Below are positions 7,945 to 18,167 of a DNA stretch of 64,000 nucleotides, piece after piece (position 1 is the stretch's first letter; each line of letters opens with the position of its first letter). This DNA is from Stentor coeruleus. Taxonomy: Eukaryota > Ciliophora > Heterotrichea > Heterotrichida > Stentoridae. A program made the position numbers and the translations under genes. The notes under the pieces were generated by a model that did not search any database, had not been told where the DNA came from, and saw nothing but the letters and a program-made list of their open reading frames with translations. The stretch is taken from contig MPUH01000150.1 of NCBI GenBank assembly GCA_001970955.1, positions 30,418 to 94,417 on the forward strand. The letters are read 5' to 3'.

Positions 7945-9753
7945 TTATTTTTTTGAGTTATTAAGCTTAAGATCCCTATGTGATTTCATATTAGGTGACT
8001 GTTCAAGCTGTCTTCTTATAGAGTTTAGACTAGCTTCTTCTGCTTTAATTTTTTGTGCGTTACCTTTGACGATATCTTTAAGCATCTCAATTTCTTTATC
8101 CTTTTTCTTTATCTCCTCATCAACTTTACTATAAAGTTCTTCTTTTGTTTGATTTATTTTCCTTTCCATACCTTCTACGCTTTGTTGCATTTGCTTTGTT
8201 TCTTTTTTTATCTTTATTTGCTCGCGGATTTTTTTTATTATCTGCGTATCTTTTTTCATAATTTCTTCATGTAAAGCTGTGACTTGATTTATTATAGAAT
8301 GTAATTTCTTCTCTGGTACAGAACTTTCAATTTCTGATATTGAGCCTTTTTGTTTTTCCATACGTTTTTTCAGTGCATTCATTTCATTTTTAAGTTCTTC
8401 TTGCTTGTTAACTTCATTTTTCTTTGAATTCTGAAACATTGTCAACTTAGCATTCGAAGCTTCAAGTTTTGTTTTTATAATATTAAATTCGTTTTCAAGT
8501 TTCTGGTTATTTTTAAGAAATACTTCAAAGTTTTGTTTAGCAGGTTTAGATTTTTGTTTAAACGTTTTAATCTCTTGCTGTAAATTCTGCATTTTTTCAT
8601 TATTCTTCTGTTCACTTAATATCAACTGTTGCCTTGAATCATTAAGTAACTTAGAAAAATTTAATCCTTCTAATTTTTGTATAGCTTTATTCAACTCCCC
8701 TATTTTCTTTTCCGCATCTTTTATATAAACTTTAGCTTTTCTCGATTTTTTTTCTTCATCTTGCAACACTTTCATAGGCTTAGGTGGGTTTAAATCAAGA
8801 ATATCATTCAAGCCTTCAATAATATTCTTAGATTCATTCAAAGCTCTAGTAATATCATTTTCATCAATAATATTCTCAATAAACCCAGTAACTTCTTGTA
8901 GATTTTCTATCAATCTATTAATTTCAACAGGGTAGTTTTGGATTTTAAGGAAAACATTTTTGGCTTTTTTGAATTTCTTCTTCATTTGCTCACGATCTTC
9001 CTTTGATGTATTGCTTTTAACATAAATTTCTGTATAATAAGCTTCAAGATCTTCTAAACTATCACATTGAGTAATACATTCATAATATTGATTCATAAGA
9101 TTTCCAATTTCTAAACGTTTTTCCTCCATTTTACTCTCAATGCTTTTATGGATTTCATTCATTCCTGAATATATTTTTTTAACTTCTTTAAAATCTTTAA
9201 ATACTTCATCATATTCTCTATTTTTTCCTTTAAGTTCTTCTGAGTAAATTTCACCCATATCATTAAGTTCAAGTACTTTTTGCCGTAACTTTTCCATTTC
9301 TGCAGCGATTTCTTTGTTTTTTTTATCATATTCTTCCGATAAGGTTTTAACTCTTTCTTTAAGCCTTTGATTATCTTTATTTTCAGCTTGAAGTTTAGCT
9401 TTAGCCCCAGTTATAAGTTTTTTCGCAAGGTTTTCTTTAGTAGATTTAGTTTTAGAGAAAATCTTGAACTTAAGACTTAATATCCTTTTATTGATGCTAT
9501 TTAAATTGTTATCTTTTTCTAACAATTCCGCCATTAGTTCATTTGGCACATCTTCATATTGAAATTTTAGTCCTTCCAAAATTCTTTTTCTTGAGAGTAG
9601 TAAAGAATCCAAGTTATCAACAGGAGGAAGTATAAGATCATGGCTTGTATTAGTATTAATTCTTGATGAACTTGATTTTGTAAGTGAAATATTTGGGCTT
9701 TTATCAGTAATTTTCAAGAGAGCTTTAGTTGACTTCCGAGTAACAGTCGCCAT
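7945..9753 (-). CDS. Long coiled-coil protein, function unknown
   Basis: A 602-residue protein. The first 60 residues are Ser/Thr/Lys-rich and probably disordered. Residues 60-590 are nearly all coiled coil, with charged heptads (LKERVKTLSEEYDKKNKEI, later LKDIVKGNAQKIKAEEASL). A break around residues 300-325 (DLNPPKPMKVLQDEE) divides two rods. There is no enzymatic motif and no membrane segment. Size and pattern suit a cytoskeletal rod protein of cortex or basal body, but the family cannot be named. The stop lies 43 bases before the start-side neighbour's end region: the next minus-strand gene ends at 9797, so the two genes are same-strand with 43 bases between stop and ATG. Confidence 0.7.
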   Translation of the reverse strand: MATVTRKSTKALLKITDKSPNISLTKSSSSRINTNTSHDLILPPVDNLDSLLLSRKRILEGLKFQYEDVPNELMAELLEKDNNLNSINKRILSLKFKIFSKTKSTKENLAKKLITGAKAKLQAENKDNQRLKERVKTLSEEYDKKNKEIAAEMEKLRQKVLELNDMGEIYSEELKGKNREYDEVFKDFKEVKKIYSGMNEIHKSIESKMEEKRLEIGNLMNQYYECITQCDSLEDLEAYYTEIYVKSNTSKEDREQMKKKFKKAKNVFLKIQNYPVEINRLIENLQEVTGFIENIIDENDITRALNESKNIIEGLNDILDLNPPKPMKVLQDEEKKSRKAKVYIKDAEKKIGELNKAIQKLEGLNFSKLLNDSRQQLILSEQKNNEKMQNLQQEIKTFKQKSKPAKQNFEVFLKNNQKLENEFNIIKTKLEASNAKLTMFQNSKKNEVNKQEELKNEMNALKKRMEKQKGSISEIESSVPEKKLHSIINQVTALHEEIMKKDTQIIKKIREQIKIKKETKQMQQSVEGMERKINQTKEELYSKVDEEIKKKDKEIEMLKDIVKGNAQKIKAEEASLNSIRRQLEQSPNMKSHRDLKLNNSKK

Positions 9754-9796
9754 TAGGAATTATATATATTGATTTTAAATATAATAATAAAAGGCT

Positions 9797-12700
9797 TTAG
9801 GAATATTTACTAGTTATTTTATAGTTTTTTTTATTGAGTTCTAATAAAGTAATGATTCTAGTCATGATAGCTGAGCATTCTGAGTTCATACTTGGGTTTA
9901 ATAGCTGCAGTTTTGCTACAAGAACTTTGAGATGCTCGAATTTTTCAAGTTCTTTAGCGTTTTTTGTGTTTTGGTCTTTGAGGACATGTAGTGAGATCTC
10001 GTTTTTCATTAGGACGTCGTTTTTCTTGAAAAGTTCTTCTTCTTTTTCATTTAAAACTTGTTGTAATGTAGTGTAATCGTTATTTGATTTAAAAGATTCG
10101 ATAGAATTTGACGGAAACTCATGGTCAGAAATCTCAGACATAGATTTTCTATCGATAAGGTCTTTGTGTATATTAACTTTTATACCTCTGCCCCTTGGTT
10201 TTTTTATAAACTCCTGTGTTGGTTCGTTTCTCTTGTCAAAACTCCTGACAAACATATCAGTTCCTAATGGTTTATCAGGTGATCTACCTTCATTTATTAT
10301 ACCTAAAATCACTTGATTACCTTCTTTTTTACATAAATTCTCTATTTTGTATATAATATTTTTATTCCTATGATTTTCTATACATAGTTCAGAATTAAGT
10401 TTTTGCAATGAAGCTCTTTCTTTTATAAGGTTAGGAAGTGGATCTTTAACTTCATCTGTATTTTCAAATGGAAGCTGTTCAAGCCATATATAATTATGTG
10501 TATCTTTTGATTCAATCAAATACCATATTTGTCTATCATATTCTACTGCTCTATGAACTTTATAATCATCTGGGCTTAGAAAATCAGGATTACGAGCTTT
10601 TTGTAACTCTTCGATTTTTCTTCTAAGATTATGGATTTCCAAATTAGCACCTGTCAACTGTTTAGCAAAACTATCTAAAGATCTCTGCAGTGATTCTTTT
10701 TCTTTCCCCCATTGTACTTCATTATCTTTAATTTTCCTTTCAAGATATTGTCTTTCTTCATCAATTTTCCCTAACTGCGATATAAATGAAGATTTTGCTT
10801 TATTAAGATCTTCATTATTTAAAGTTAAATCCTGTATAGTTTGTTCCAGTTTTATACTTTTCATTTTCAATGCATAAAGCTCGTCTTTGTATTTTTCTTT
10901 TGGATCATGACTTGATACACTTTGTTTGAATTTTATTTGTGATAATTCATTTGTTAAATGAACTATTATAGCATCTTTTTCTTGAAGATCATTTTGGAGG
11001 TTGATTGATTTTTCTGTATTGCTTATGAGAAGTTTATTTAAAGAAGATTCAGAGGTTTGGAGTTTTTTGACTTGATTTTGAAGCATGGCGATTTGATAGT
11101 CAGAGTCTTCGATTTTTTGTTGGAATTTTTCTTCTTGGTCGAGTTTAAGGCTTATGATTTCTTCTGATTGGGTATTGCATTGAGTTATAAGTTTATCACG
11201 TGTTTCTAAGAGTTTTTTTCTTTCAATTTCTAGTTTATTTATTTCATTTAGTAACTCGGTGTTATCTTTTCTATTAGAATTTGAGGCTGGTTTGTGAGAT
11301 TTTACTGATAAAACTAAGGATATTAGTGAGATGAGTTTTCTTGTAAGATTATCAAGTTTGGAATCAATATTTTGTTGTGTTTCTATATGGTTTTCTGTAA
11401 ATTTATTTAGCGCTTTTTTAACATGATCAGGGATAAGTGTTTTCCAATTGTAGGTATCATCTGATAGAAAAGATAAAGATTGATACTCTTTAAGCTTTTC
11501 ACTAAGCATTTCACATTCTTTTTTCCTTTCATTAAGCTGTGACGTAACAAGGTCATTAGATGAATTTAAAAACTTAACCTGTTCTTGAAGTTGATTTTTA
11601 AGATTATTAACAGCATTAAACGAGTTAAAACTTTTAGTCAATTCATCTTTAAGTTTCTCAACCAATAACACATTTTTATTATTACTTTCTTGCAAATCAT
11701 CAACTTTACTTTGTTTTTTCACTACTGACTTCTCGAGTTTAGCATTTTTCTCTATTAATTCATCATTTTCTTCTTTCCTCATTTCAATTACATTTTCTAT
11801 CTCCACTAGTTTTTCATGTAATAAAAATATTTCCTGTTGACTCACCCCAATTGTATTTCCTTTATTAGTCTCAGAAACAGTTGGAAAAAAAGATATCAAG
11901 TTCTGAACTTGGATTTCAAGGACGTTTGTATGATTTTTATTCATAAACTCTTCAAGTATTTTGCACATTTCCATAGCTTCATACAATTTGTCCATAAGAT
12001 TTTTATTTTCTACTTGAAGGTTTATGTTTTTTTCTTTCAACAACAAAAACTCTTCTTCCACTTTGTTTTTCTCACTTATTAATAAAGACATTTTTTTATT
12101 AAGTCCTTGAATATCTTCTGATTCCGGCTTAGAGTCGTTTAGAAATGATGAGGGACGGGCAATTCTACTTGATTTAGGAACTTTTTGGATTGATTTTATA
12201 AATAACCCTTGTAATTTTTCTATTTTTAATATAGTCCATGTTGTTTTTTTAGATGATATATTATATGATGTTCCTAAAAATATTGTAAGGGTCGATTTTG
12301 AACTTGATTTTTTCTCTGATAAAATCTCTTCGTATTTAGTTTGTAATGCTGAGAAATCTTTTAAAGTATTATCACGAGATTCAAGAGATTCTTGAAGGAT
12401 TTTATTGTTTTTCTGTAACCTTTCTAACTTTGATTTGTTATAAATAGATTCAAGACGTAGCTCATTGTTTTCTTTTTCAAACTTGTTTAGATTTTGTTTT
12501 GCTATAGAAATTTGCTTATGTGATTCTTTTGTTTCATTTGTAAGACTGGCAAACTGTTCTATCAATTCGATATTTTCTTCGTTTTTTTCATTGAGTTCAG
12601 CTTTAAGCCTACAAATTTCACTTTTCAACATGATGATTTCGTTTGAAAAACTTTTATCTTGTGAATCATCACTTTTTTTATCATCATTACCAATTATATC

Positions 12701-13627
12701 TTTAAGGGCAAATACTATCTCTTTTTTAGCAGACTTGAATCTTGTTAAAGTGTATTCAAGCTCAGGGTTTTGATCTATAATTTCTTCGATAGAAGCAGTA
12801 AATCCAGTGAATTTCTCTAATAAATTCCCTAAATTTCCAAGTTTGTGTTTGAATTTTTCCATATTAAAACCTGATTCCATTGAGCTTGAAACTTTTAAAG
12901 TATTTTTTTTCTTAAAATCATTAATAATCGGTGATGAAATTGGAGATGTGGATATTGAACTGTATTTGCAATCAGGTGAACTCTTTGCACTATTTCTAGC
13001 AAAATCATTTGATTGTGTCAAAGAAAATATATCTTTATCTTTAGTGTCAATCAAAGATTGGAGTTCTGAAAGTCTCCCTTCAAGAATCATTGTCTTTTCT
13101 TTTAATTGGGTATTTTCACTCATAATATAAGAATAACTTTTTCCGATATTACGAGAATTTTCAATAGAATTCTGTCTTGGAGATTTCATTGTTTGATTAG
13201 CTGAGTTGCCTTCTGTTTTTTTTATAGCTTTTCTATATACAACTTCAGAAAGATTTGCAAAAGCTAAGTAAATACGTTTTTCTATATCAGATTCAACAGG
13301 TTGTCTTATTAAATTTATGATTCTCCTTTGCGCTTGATCTAAAGCTTCTTGAATACTTCTTGTGGAAACTGAAAATCCCAAGCTAGAAGTCATAGTTTGA
13401 TAATTAGAATTTAAGTTTTCAATATGCTTATTTAAAGCTTGTTGGGTTATTTTAGGCAAAGCAATGAAGTTCATTTCTTTCTGTAGATTTTTGCAGTGTG
13501 AATGTATCAAATTAGAACAGTAGCTGACAAAGGTTATATGCTGGTTTTGTAAAGAAGCAATACGTGATTGCATGCTTTGAATGATATCTTCGACGTTCTC
13601 GTTAAGTTTATAGTTAGTGGATCTCAT
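9797..13627 (-). CDS. Giant coiled-coil protein (1,276 residues), function unknown
   Basis: The N-terminal 150 residues are helical and Cys/His-containing and include a region (KRIYLAFANLSEVVYRKAI) that might be globular. Coiled coils then fill about 165-215, 330-450 and 510-1000 (LIEQFASLTNETKESHKQI and similar). A low-complexity basic stretch around 450-500 (KKTTWTILKIEKLQGLF) interrupts the rod and is a candidate spot for an undetected splice or rearrangement. Residues 1015-1050 (DRQIWYLIESKDTHNYIWL) break the rod again and may be a small folded module. The ending is basic. It resembles large centrosomal/basal-body scaffold proteins in general layout only. Gene ends 43 bases upstream of the next minus-strand gene. 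Confidence 0.68.
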   Translation of the reverse strand: MRSTNYKLNENVEDIIQSMQSRIASLQNQHITFVSYCSNLIHSHCKNLQKEMNFIALPKITQQALNKHIENLNSNYQTMTSSLGFSVSTRSIQEALDQAQRRIINLIRQPVESDIEKRIYLAFANLSEVVYRKAIKKTEGNSANQTMKSPRQNSIENSRNIGKSYSYIMSENTQLKEKTMILEGRLSELQSLIDTKDKDIFSLTQSNDFARNSAKSSPDCKYSSISTSPISSPIINDFKKKNTLKVSSSMESGFNMEKFKHKLGNLGNLLEKFTGFTASIEEIIDQNPELEYTLTRFKSAKKEIVFALKDIIGNDDKKSDDSQDKSFSNEIIMLKSEICRLKAELNEKNEENIELIEQFASLTNETKESHKQISIAKQNLNKFEKENNELRLESIYNKSKLERLQKNNKILQESLESRDNTLKDFSALQTKYEEILSEKKSSSKSTLTIFLGTSYNISSKKTTWTILKIEKLQGLFIKSIQKVPKSSRIARPSSFLNDSKPESEDIQGLNKKMSLLISEKNKVEEEFLLLKEKNINLQVENKNLMDKLYEAMEMCKILEEFMNKNHTNVLEIQVQNLISFFPTVSETNKGNTIGVSQQEIFLLHEKLVEIENVIEMRKEENDELIEKNAKLEKSVVKKQSKVDDLQESNNKNVLLVEKLKDELTKSFNSFNAVNNLKNQLQEQVKFLNSSNDLVTSQLNERKKECEMLSEKLKEYQSLSFLSDDTYNWKTLIPDHVKKALNKFTENHIETQQNIDSKLDNLTRKLISLISLVLSVKSHKPASNSNRKDNTELLNEINKLEIERKKLLETRDKLITQCNTQSEEIISLKLDQEEKFQQKIEDSDYQIAMLQNQVKKLQTSESSLNKLLISNTEKSINLQNDLQEKDAIIVHLTNELSQIKFKQSVSSHDPKEKYKDELYALKMKSIKLEQTIQDLTLNNEDLNKAKSSFISQLGKIDEERQYLERKIKDNEVQWGKEKESLQRSLDSFAKQLTGANLEIHNLRRKIEELQKARNPDFLSPDDYKVHRAVEYDRQIWYLIESKDTHNYIWLEQLPFENTDEVKDPLPNLIKERASLQKLNSELCIENHRNKNIIYKIENLCKKEGNQVILGIINEGRSPDKPLGTDMFVRSFDKRNEPTQEFIKKPRGRGIKVNIHKDLIDRKSMSEISDHEFPSNSIESFKSNNDYTTLQQVLNEKEEELFKKNDVLMKNEISLHVLKDQNTKNAKELEKFEHLKVLVAKLQLLNPSMNSECSAIMTRIITLLELNKKNYKITSKYS

Positions 13628-14333
13628 ATTATTTGCCTTTATTTTTTATTATATAATCAGTTGTTTATTTTAAAAGAAGCTTGGAAATTATCGACTATAT
13701 GGGAATAATTATTTTTTTTTATAAGAAACTTGGAAGAGTTGGAAAAAATATTCCGTTAAGAAATTCGGTGCTCATTTTGTATAGGATTTTTATTATGAAG
13801 TTAAGAGATTATGTAGAAATGGATATAATTTTATTGAGAATATGAGATGGTTAGTATTATATAACAGTTTATTTTGGAAGAGTAAATATTTTGTATGAGG
13901 GTTGATTGCAAATAAAATTTCCCAAGATTTCTTATAGACAAATACAAATTCTGAGTTAAGCTTATGTTTATAATATGAGAATTTTCAGTGTGTATTTCTT
14001 GATGATTATTGAATGGTTTTGGATATTTTATTTCCAAAAAGTATTGCTTTTAGTAAACTTGTATGAAGATATTATTTTATGAGGTTGAATTAAGATTCTA
14101 ATAAAGATGATTTGTGTTAAAAATAATTTTTTGGACATAATGTCTGGGTTGATTTATATTCTTCTTTTTTTGCCCCTTGCTAGACTAATAATTTTTTTAG
14201 AAGATGATTATAATCATAATTTCCTAAAAGCCCTAGTTTTTCCTAAAACGAAAATATACTTCAACCAAAAGAAAAAAACATCACATCTTTCATTTCACTC
14301 CTTTTATTCGTAAAATATCTTAATAGAACTATT
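13628..14333. promoter_or_regulatory. 5' flank of giant coiled-coil gene and 3' flank of eL24
   Basis: The plus strand is G/T-rich over 13680-14110, which fits a 5' flank of a minus-strand gene. It turns C/A-rich over 14210-14330, the 3' flank of eL24. Two small frames (13831-14037 minus, 14107-14313 plus) have no protein-like composition and are not called. Confidence 0.4.
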
Positions 14334-14789
14334 CTACTTGTTTTTTTGTTTACCCTTAGCTTTTGATACTTTAGGTCCTGCAGTTTTAGGTTGTCCTTTA
14401 TCGAATTTCTGTCCTTGAGGAGTAGCTTTTTTCTTTTGCCTTTCTTTGATTTCTCTTAATGCCTGATCTCTCATAGCTGCTCTGACTTCAGGCTTTTCTT
14501 CACGTTTACGTTTGATATCATCTAATGTTGCTCCAACATAAGCCTTCTGTGTTCTGACAACTTTACGTACTCTACGTTTCTTGACTGTTTCTGCTCTTCC
14601 TTTCTTGTTAAGTCTACGCCAATCTTGGGTCCAGGTTAATTTCACAGCTTTAATACGCTGGTGGAACAAGGACCGCACTTTTGAGCCGATAAATAGCTGG
14701 ATTTTGCCGTCCTTTGAAATGAACCTACTACCTCTACCTGGCCATACCTTCATATCACTGAAGGAACATGTCCCAGTGTTTATCACCAT
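14334..14789 (-). CDS. RPL24: 60S ribosomal protein eL24
   Basis: A 151-residue protein matching eukaryotic eL24. The N-terminal fold signature is CSFSDMKVWPGRGSRFISKDGK, followed by FIGSKVRSLFHQR, the core W-T-x-x-x-RR-x-x-KKG, and VKKRRVRKVVRTQKAYVGA, where the family has a K/R-rich segment followed by GASL-type residues. The end is a basic Lys/Gln/Ala tail, as usual. eL24 sits at the subunit interface of the large ribosomal subunit. The zinc-binding cysteines of archaeal L24e are mostly absent, as in other eukaryotes. The N-terminus MVINTG is slightly longer than in animals. The 400 bases upstream show a strong C/A-rich coding-strand skew, like the centrin 5' flank. Confidence 0.95.
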   Translation of the reverse strand: MVINTGTCSFSDMKVWPGRGSRFISKDGKIQLFIGSKVRSLFHQRIKAVKLTWTQDWRRLNKKGRAETVKKRRVRKVVRTQKAYVGATLDDIKRKREEKPEVRAAMRDQALREIKERQKKKATPQGQKFDKGQPKTAGPKVSKAKGKQKNK

Positions 14790-15752
14790 TTATATATTCC
14801 TGGGTAAATATTGTAGCGAATGAAATTTTATAGTTAAAATTATGTAATTTTTTTGGGAATAGGATTTTGATAAAACATAGAGAATTTCGGTTTTTGATTT
14901 GAAATATGTTTCATTTTTATATAAATTTTATGCCAATTTTAGAAGAAGAGGCTGTGATTGTTGTGGAGAATATGCACTGAAGGTATAGATGAGAATATTG
15001 TGAGGAGCTTTTTTGTGATTTTTGGTTTATTGGGTAATTTGATATTTTTTTGGGATTTTTATGATGTTTGGGAGTTGTTTTTTTTTGTTAGGATTAGGGA
15101 ATGGATATCAATTTTTTTTGGATTTTTTATTGTAGTTTTTTGTAGGTTTTCTGTGAGATTATGATATTCTATGCAAATATAGAATATTTTATGTTTAATA
15201 TCATGAAGATAATTTTGAAAATCTTCCTAAGAATTAACTACCATTAAGCATTTTTTATTAGTTTAATGCTAATAAAATTTAACACTTATTGTCAAGTTTT
15301 TTAGTTTTTGAGCTTTTAAATTTTTTGTATTTAATTTTATTATAAATCTATTCTATATTAAAAGGGAAAATCCTACATAAAACTTTAAAAATAGACAACC
15401 TTTTATATAAATAATAAACTATTACAACTTAAATTGCCTTGAAATTACTAAATTATATGCTCTAAAGATTTTATAATCGATCTTTCTTCATTACTCTAAA
15501 GATTCTATTAAAAATAAACACAAATAATTAGTTATCATCTTATATTTTCGTAAAAGTCTCTAATAAAGCGTAATCCTATATACTTCATGATCTTAAGCAA
15601 ACATCATCTCATATATAATAAGGACTTAAGTTTAAATATATAAATGATAATTAGGTGAAATTATTTAAATCATAGAATAAAGTCTAAACTTTATAATAAA
15701 ATTCAAAGTTTGTTTAATATTTTATGATTAGGAGTTACATATTCTAATTAAA
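14790..15752. promoter_or_regulatory. Divergent 5' region between eL24 and a CK1-like gene
   Basis: Bases 14790-15170 are strongly G/T-rich on plus (5' flank of minus-strand eL24). After about 15200 the plus strand is A/T-rich with C, leading to the ATG at 15753. A plus frame at 14958-15164 is a by-product of the T/G-rich composition. No motif or RNA is recognised. Confidence 0.45.
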
Positions 15753-16904
15753 ATGGAAATTTTTGAGGAAAGGTATCAAGTGGTAAAACCCATAGCTCGA
15801 GGATGCATTTACAATGTTTATAAAGCAATTGATAACAAAACAAGAGGTATTGTTGCTGTAAAAGTTGAAAAAAACCATAAAAACCCAAATTTCGCCCGAG
15901 AGCTTGAGGTGATTAATAATGGAAAGAGTATTCATGGGTTAGCAAAACTTCTTTATCAAGGTATTACTAAAGGGAAAAGGTTTATTGTAATGAACTACTT
16001 GGGAAAATCTCTTGAATCCAAGTTTTTAAAATGCCATGAAAAATTTTCAGATGGCTGCGTCCTTAGAATAGCTGATGAACTTTTACAAGGAATAGAAAAT
16101 TTTCATAAAATCGGATATGTTCATAATAACTTGAAACCCAAGAATATTTTATTAGGATATTCTTTGAATTGGCAATCATTATATTTAGTTGGGTTATCTT
16201 CAGTAAACAGTAATATTAGAAATACTCATGAGAATGAAGGATATATAGAAGAAAATATAAATCTATTATACTCTTCTACCAATGTGATGAAAAAAATCAC
16301 ACCTTCAATGAGAGACGATATTGAAAGTATAGCTTATATACTAATACATTTTCATTGTGGAATTTTACCTTGGAAAAACTCTAGCTCAAGTATTGAAGTT
16401 TTAAAGCTTAAGATAGAATTTGCATCAACAAAAACTAATAATCACCTTTTTGCAGCACTTTTAAATATAATAAACTATGCACAAAGTTTAGAATTCAATC
16501 AAGAACCAGATTATAAAATGCTAAGAAATCATCTCGCTAATTTTGCAAAAAATAAAAAAGTTTTAAGAGTTTATGACTGGGCTATAAGTAATGATAAAAT
16601 ACAAAAACAATTAGCTCTAGATAAATCAAGAATCCCTATAAGCAAACATTTTGGAGTAAAAAATGATAACAAAATTTCTGAGTTAAAAGATGGGAATAAT
16701 TGTATGAAAAAAAGAGTTAGATTTGGAAATATGTGTCAAATCAAGTGTGGTTTAACACAAAGTAATAATGCAGAAGATTGCGAATCAAAAAAACTAGAAA
16801 GAGTTGAAACTGAAATTATGGAAGATTTTCCCCATATGTATAACAGAATGAAGATTCTTCAGCAAAGGAAAGAGTTTTTAGAAGTCTTAGCATCTAGTAA
16901 TTAA
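15753..16904 (+). CDS. Casein-kinase-1-like pseudokinase A
   Basis: A 383-residue protein with a CK1-type kinase fold over residues 8-280. The beta-3 lysine is present (VAVKVE, K37). The glycine loop is eroded (IARGCIYNVYKA). The catalytic HRD is HNN (H124, N125, N126), so the base Asp is lost. The DFG is replaced by LVGLSS (about 145-150), so the metal-binding Asp is lost. CK1-specific features remain: YLGKSLE after the hinge, the SMRDDIESIAYILIHF helix where CK1 has S-R-R-D-D-x-E-S, and the LPW. It should be catalytically dead or nearly so, and may act as a scaffold or kinase modulator. The ~100-residue tail is basic and unknown. Its relative at 16995 is convergent, 90 bases away. Confidence 0.85.
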   Translation: MEIFEERYQVVKPIARGCIYNVYKAIDNKTRGIVAVKVEKNHKNPNFARELEVINNGKSIHGLAKLLYQGITKGKRFIVMNYLGKSLESKFLKCHEKFSDGCVLRIADELLQGIENFHKIGYVHNNLKPKNILLGYSLNWQSLYLVGLSSVNSNIRNTHENEGYIEENINLLYSSTNVMKKITPSMRDDIESIAYILIHFHCGILPWKNSSSSIEVLKLKIEFASTKTNNHLFAALLNIINYAQSLEFNQEPDYKMLRNHLANFAKNKKVLRVYDWAISNDKIQKQLALDKSRIPISKHFGVKNDNKISELKDGNNCMKKRVRFGNMCQIKCGLTQSNNAEDCESKKLERVETEIMEDFPHMYNRMKILQQRKEFLEVLASSN

Positions 16905-16994
16905 TATATAAATGATATAGTGAATACACTTAAAGCTACTTACTTCTTTAATTATAAAAAGTTAAAATTATAACACATAATTTATTAATTATTC

Positions 16995-18167
16995 TTAAGC
17001 ATTTTCCTTCCTGCTGTTTAAAAACTCTTGCCTTAGTCTCAATATCTCAGCTTTATTAGAAAATTCTGGAAATGTCTTAAGCTCTACTGTATCAGTCCTA
17101 ACTAATTCTGCAGTAGTATCTTCAGATCGACAATCACTTTCATTTCCAATACTTGGAAATGCTAAAGATCGATTTAAGCTTATTTGTTTAGGTGAGAATG
17201 CACCTATCTTAGGTACAGCACATGTTAAATATTTTTTCATATCTGTAGACATTTGGAAAATTTTCTTTGGTTTTTTAACTTTATATAAAAAATTTATCTT
17301 TTCTTGCTTGATGGACCAATCATATGCTTTCGCTATCCTGTTTTTTATAGCTAACATCGATAGAGAATTTCTTAGCATTTCATAATTAGGTTCTTCATCA
17401 AACTTTAAACTTCTTGTATACCTTAACATGGCTAAAAATTCTGTTGGACAATTATCACAAAGTTTACCAAAGCTTATCGATTCTTTGATTGTTTTAATTT
17501 CCAAAGGTGAAGCGTTTTTATTTGCTAGCCAAGGTAATTTTCCACTGAGAAAGTGTATAAGCATATAAATCAAGCTTTCAATATCATCTCTTCTAGAATG
17601 AACATATTTATTCAAAGTATTCAATGATGAATACGTAGCATTCTCTGGAAGTGCATAAGTTCTTCTCATATGAACATGATCTTCATTATTATCTTCAAGA
17701 TATTTTGTAGTTGTCCGATACCCAATAACAAATAAAGATTGCCAGTTAGTCCCATATCCAACATGAATATTCTCTGGTTTAAGATTTCTATGAACAAAAC
17801 CTGCTTTATGTAGACTTTCAATTCTAAGTAAAAGTTCATCACCAATTTTCAAAATACATGCTAAGCTAAGTTTTCCATTTTGCTCGAAATAATGCTGTAA
17901 AGATTTTCCTAAGTAGCTCTGTGCTATGTAATTTAAGCCTTGTGAAATTCCAGAAACATATACTCTAGGAAAAGAGGCTTGATGGTTAAGATTACTGAGG
18001 ATTTCACGTTCATGTGTTACAAGTGAATTTTCTGAAGGCAAAATATCTATTTTTAAAGCAACTTTTGAACTGTTTTTGAGGTCTACAGCCTTGTATATAA
18101 TGAAATTTGGGTTTTCATGAAGTTTTTTCCTTATGAGGAAACGTTCATCAATCGTTTTGTCAATCAT
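16995..18167 (-). CDS. Casein-kinase-1-like pseudokinase B
   Basis: A 390-residue protein, tail-to-tail with pseudokinase A and clearly its paralogue. Shared blocks include YLGKSL, NWQSL, RRDDIESL and a related C-terminal end ending in LRLRQEFL. The beta-3 lysine is kept (VALKID, K39). There is no glycine-rich loop (KKLHENPNFIIYKA). HRD is HRN (H126, R127, N128), and DFG is replaced by FVIGYRTT (about 147-153). Both catalytic Asp residues are thus missing, as in A. Active CK1 phosphorylates acidic-primed Ser/Thr sites; here a structural or substrate-binding role is more likely. Pseudokinase status is seen in the sequence; function is inference. Confidence 0.85.
   Translation of the reverse strand: MIDKTIDERFLIRKKLHENPNFIIYKAVDLKNSSKVALKIDILPSENSLVTHEREILSNLNHQASFPRVYVSGISQGLNYIAQSYLGKSLQHYFEQNGKLSLACILKIGDELLLRIESLHKAGFVHRNLKPENIHVGYGTNWQSLFVIGYRTTTKYLEDNNEDHVHMRRTYALPENATYSSLNTLNKYVHSRRDDIESLIYMLIHFLSGKLPWLANKNASPLEIKTIKESISFGKLCDNCPTEFLAMLRYTRSLKFDEEPNYEMLRNSLSMLAIKNRIAKAYDWSIKQEKINFLYKVKKPKKIFQMSTDMKKYLTCAVPKIGAFSPKQISLNRSLAFPSIGNESDCRSEDTTAELVRTDTVELKTFPEFSNKAEILRLRQEFLNSRKENA

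Noticed and set aside
9795-9811. Possible 16-nt intron (GTAAATATTCCTAAAG on minus) at the end of the giant coiled-coil gene
   Set aside because: Splicing it would add only a few residues of intergenic composition before a stop, so the plain TAA stop is preferred.
13831-14037. 68-codon minus frame before the giant coiled-coil gene
   Set aside because: It lies in a G/T-rich 5' flank and has no protein-like composition.
14958-15164. 68-codon plus frame between eL24 and pseudokinase A
   Set aside because: It is Phe/Val/Ile-rich from T/G-rich flank DNA, without a plausible start context or similarity.
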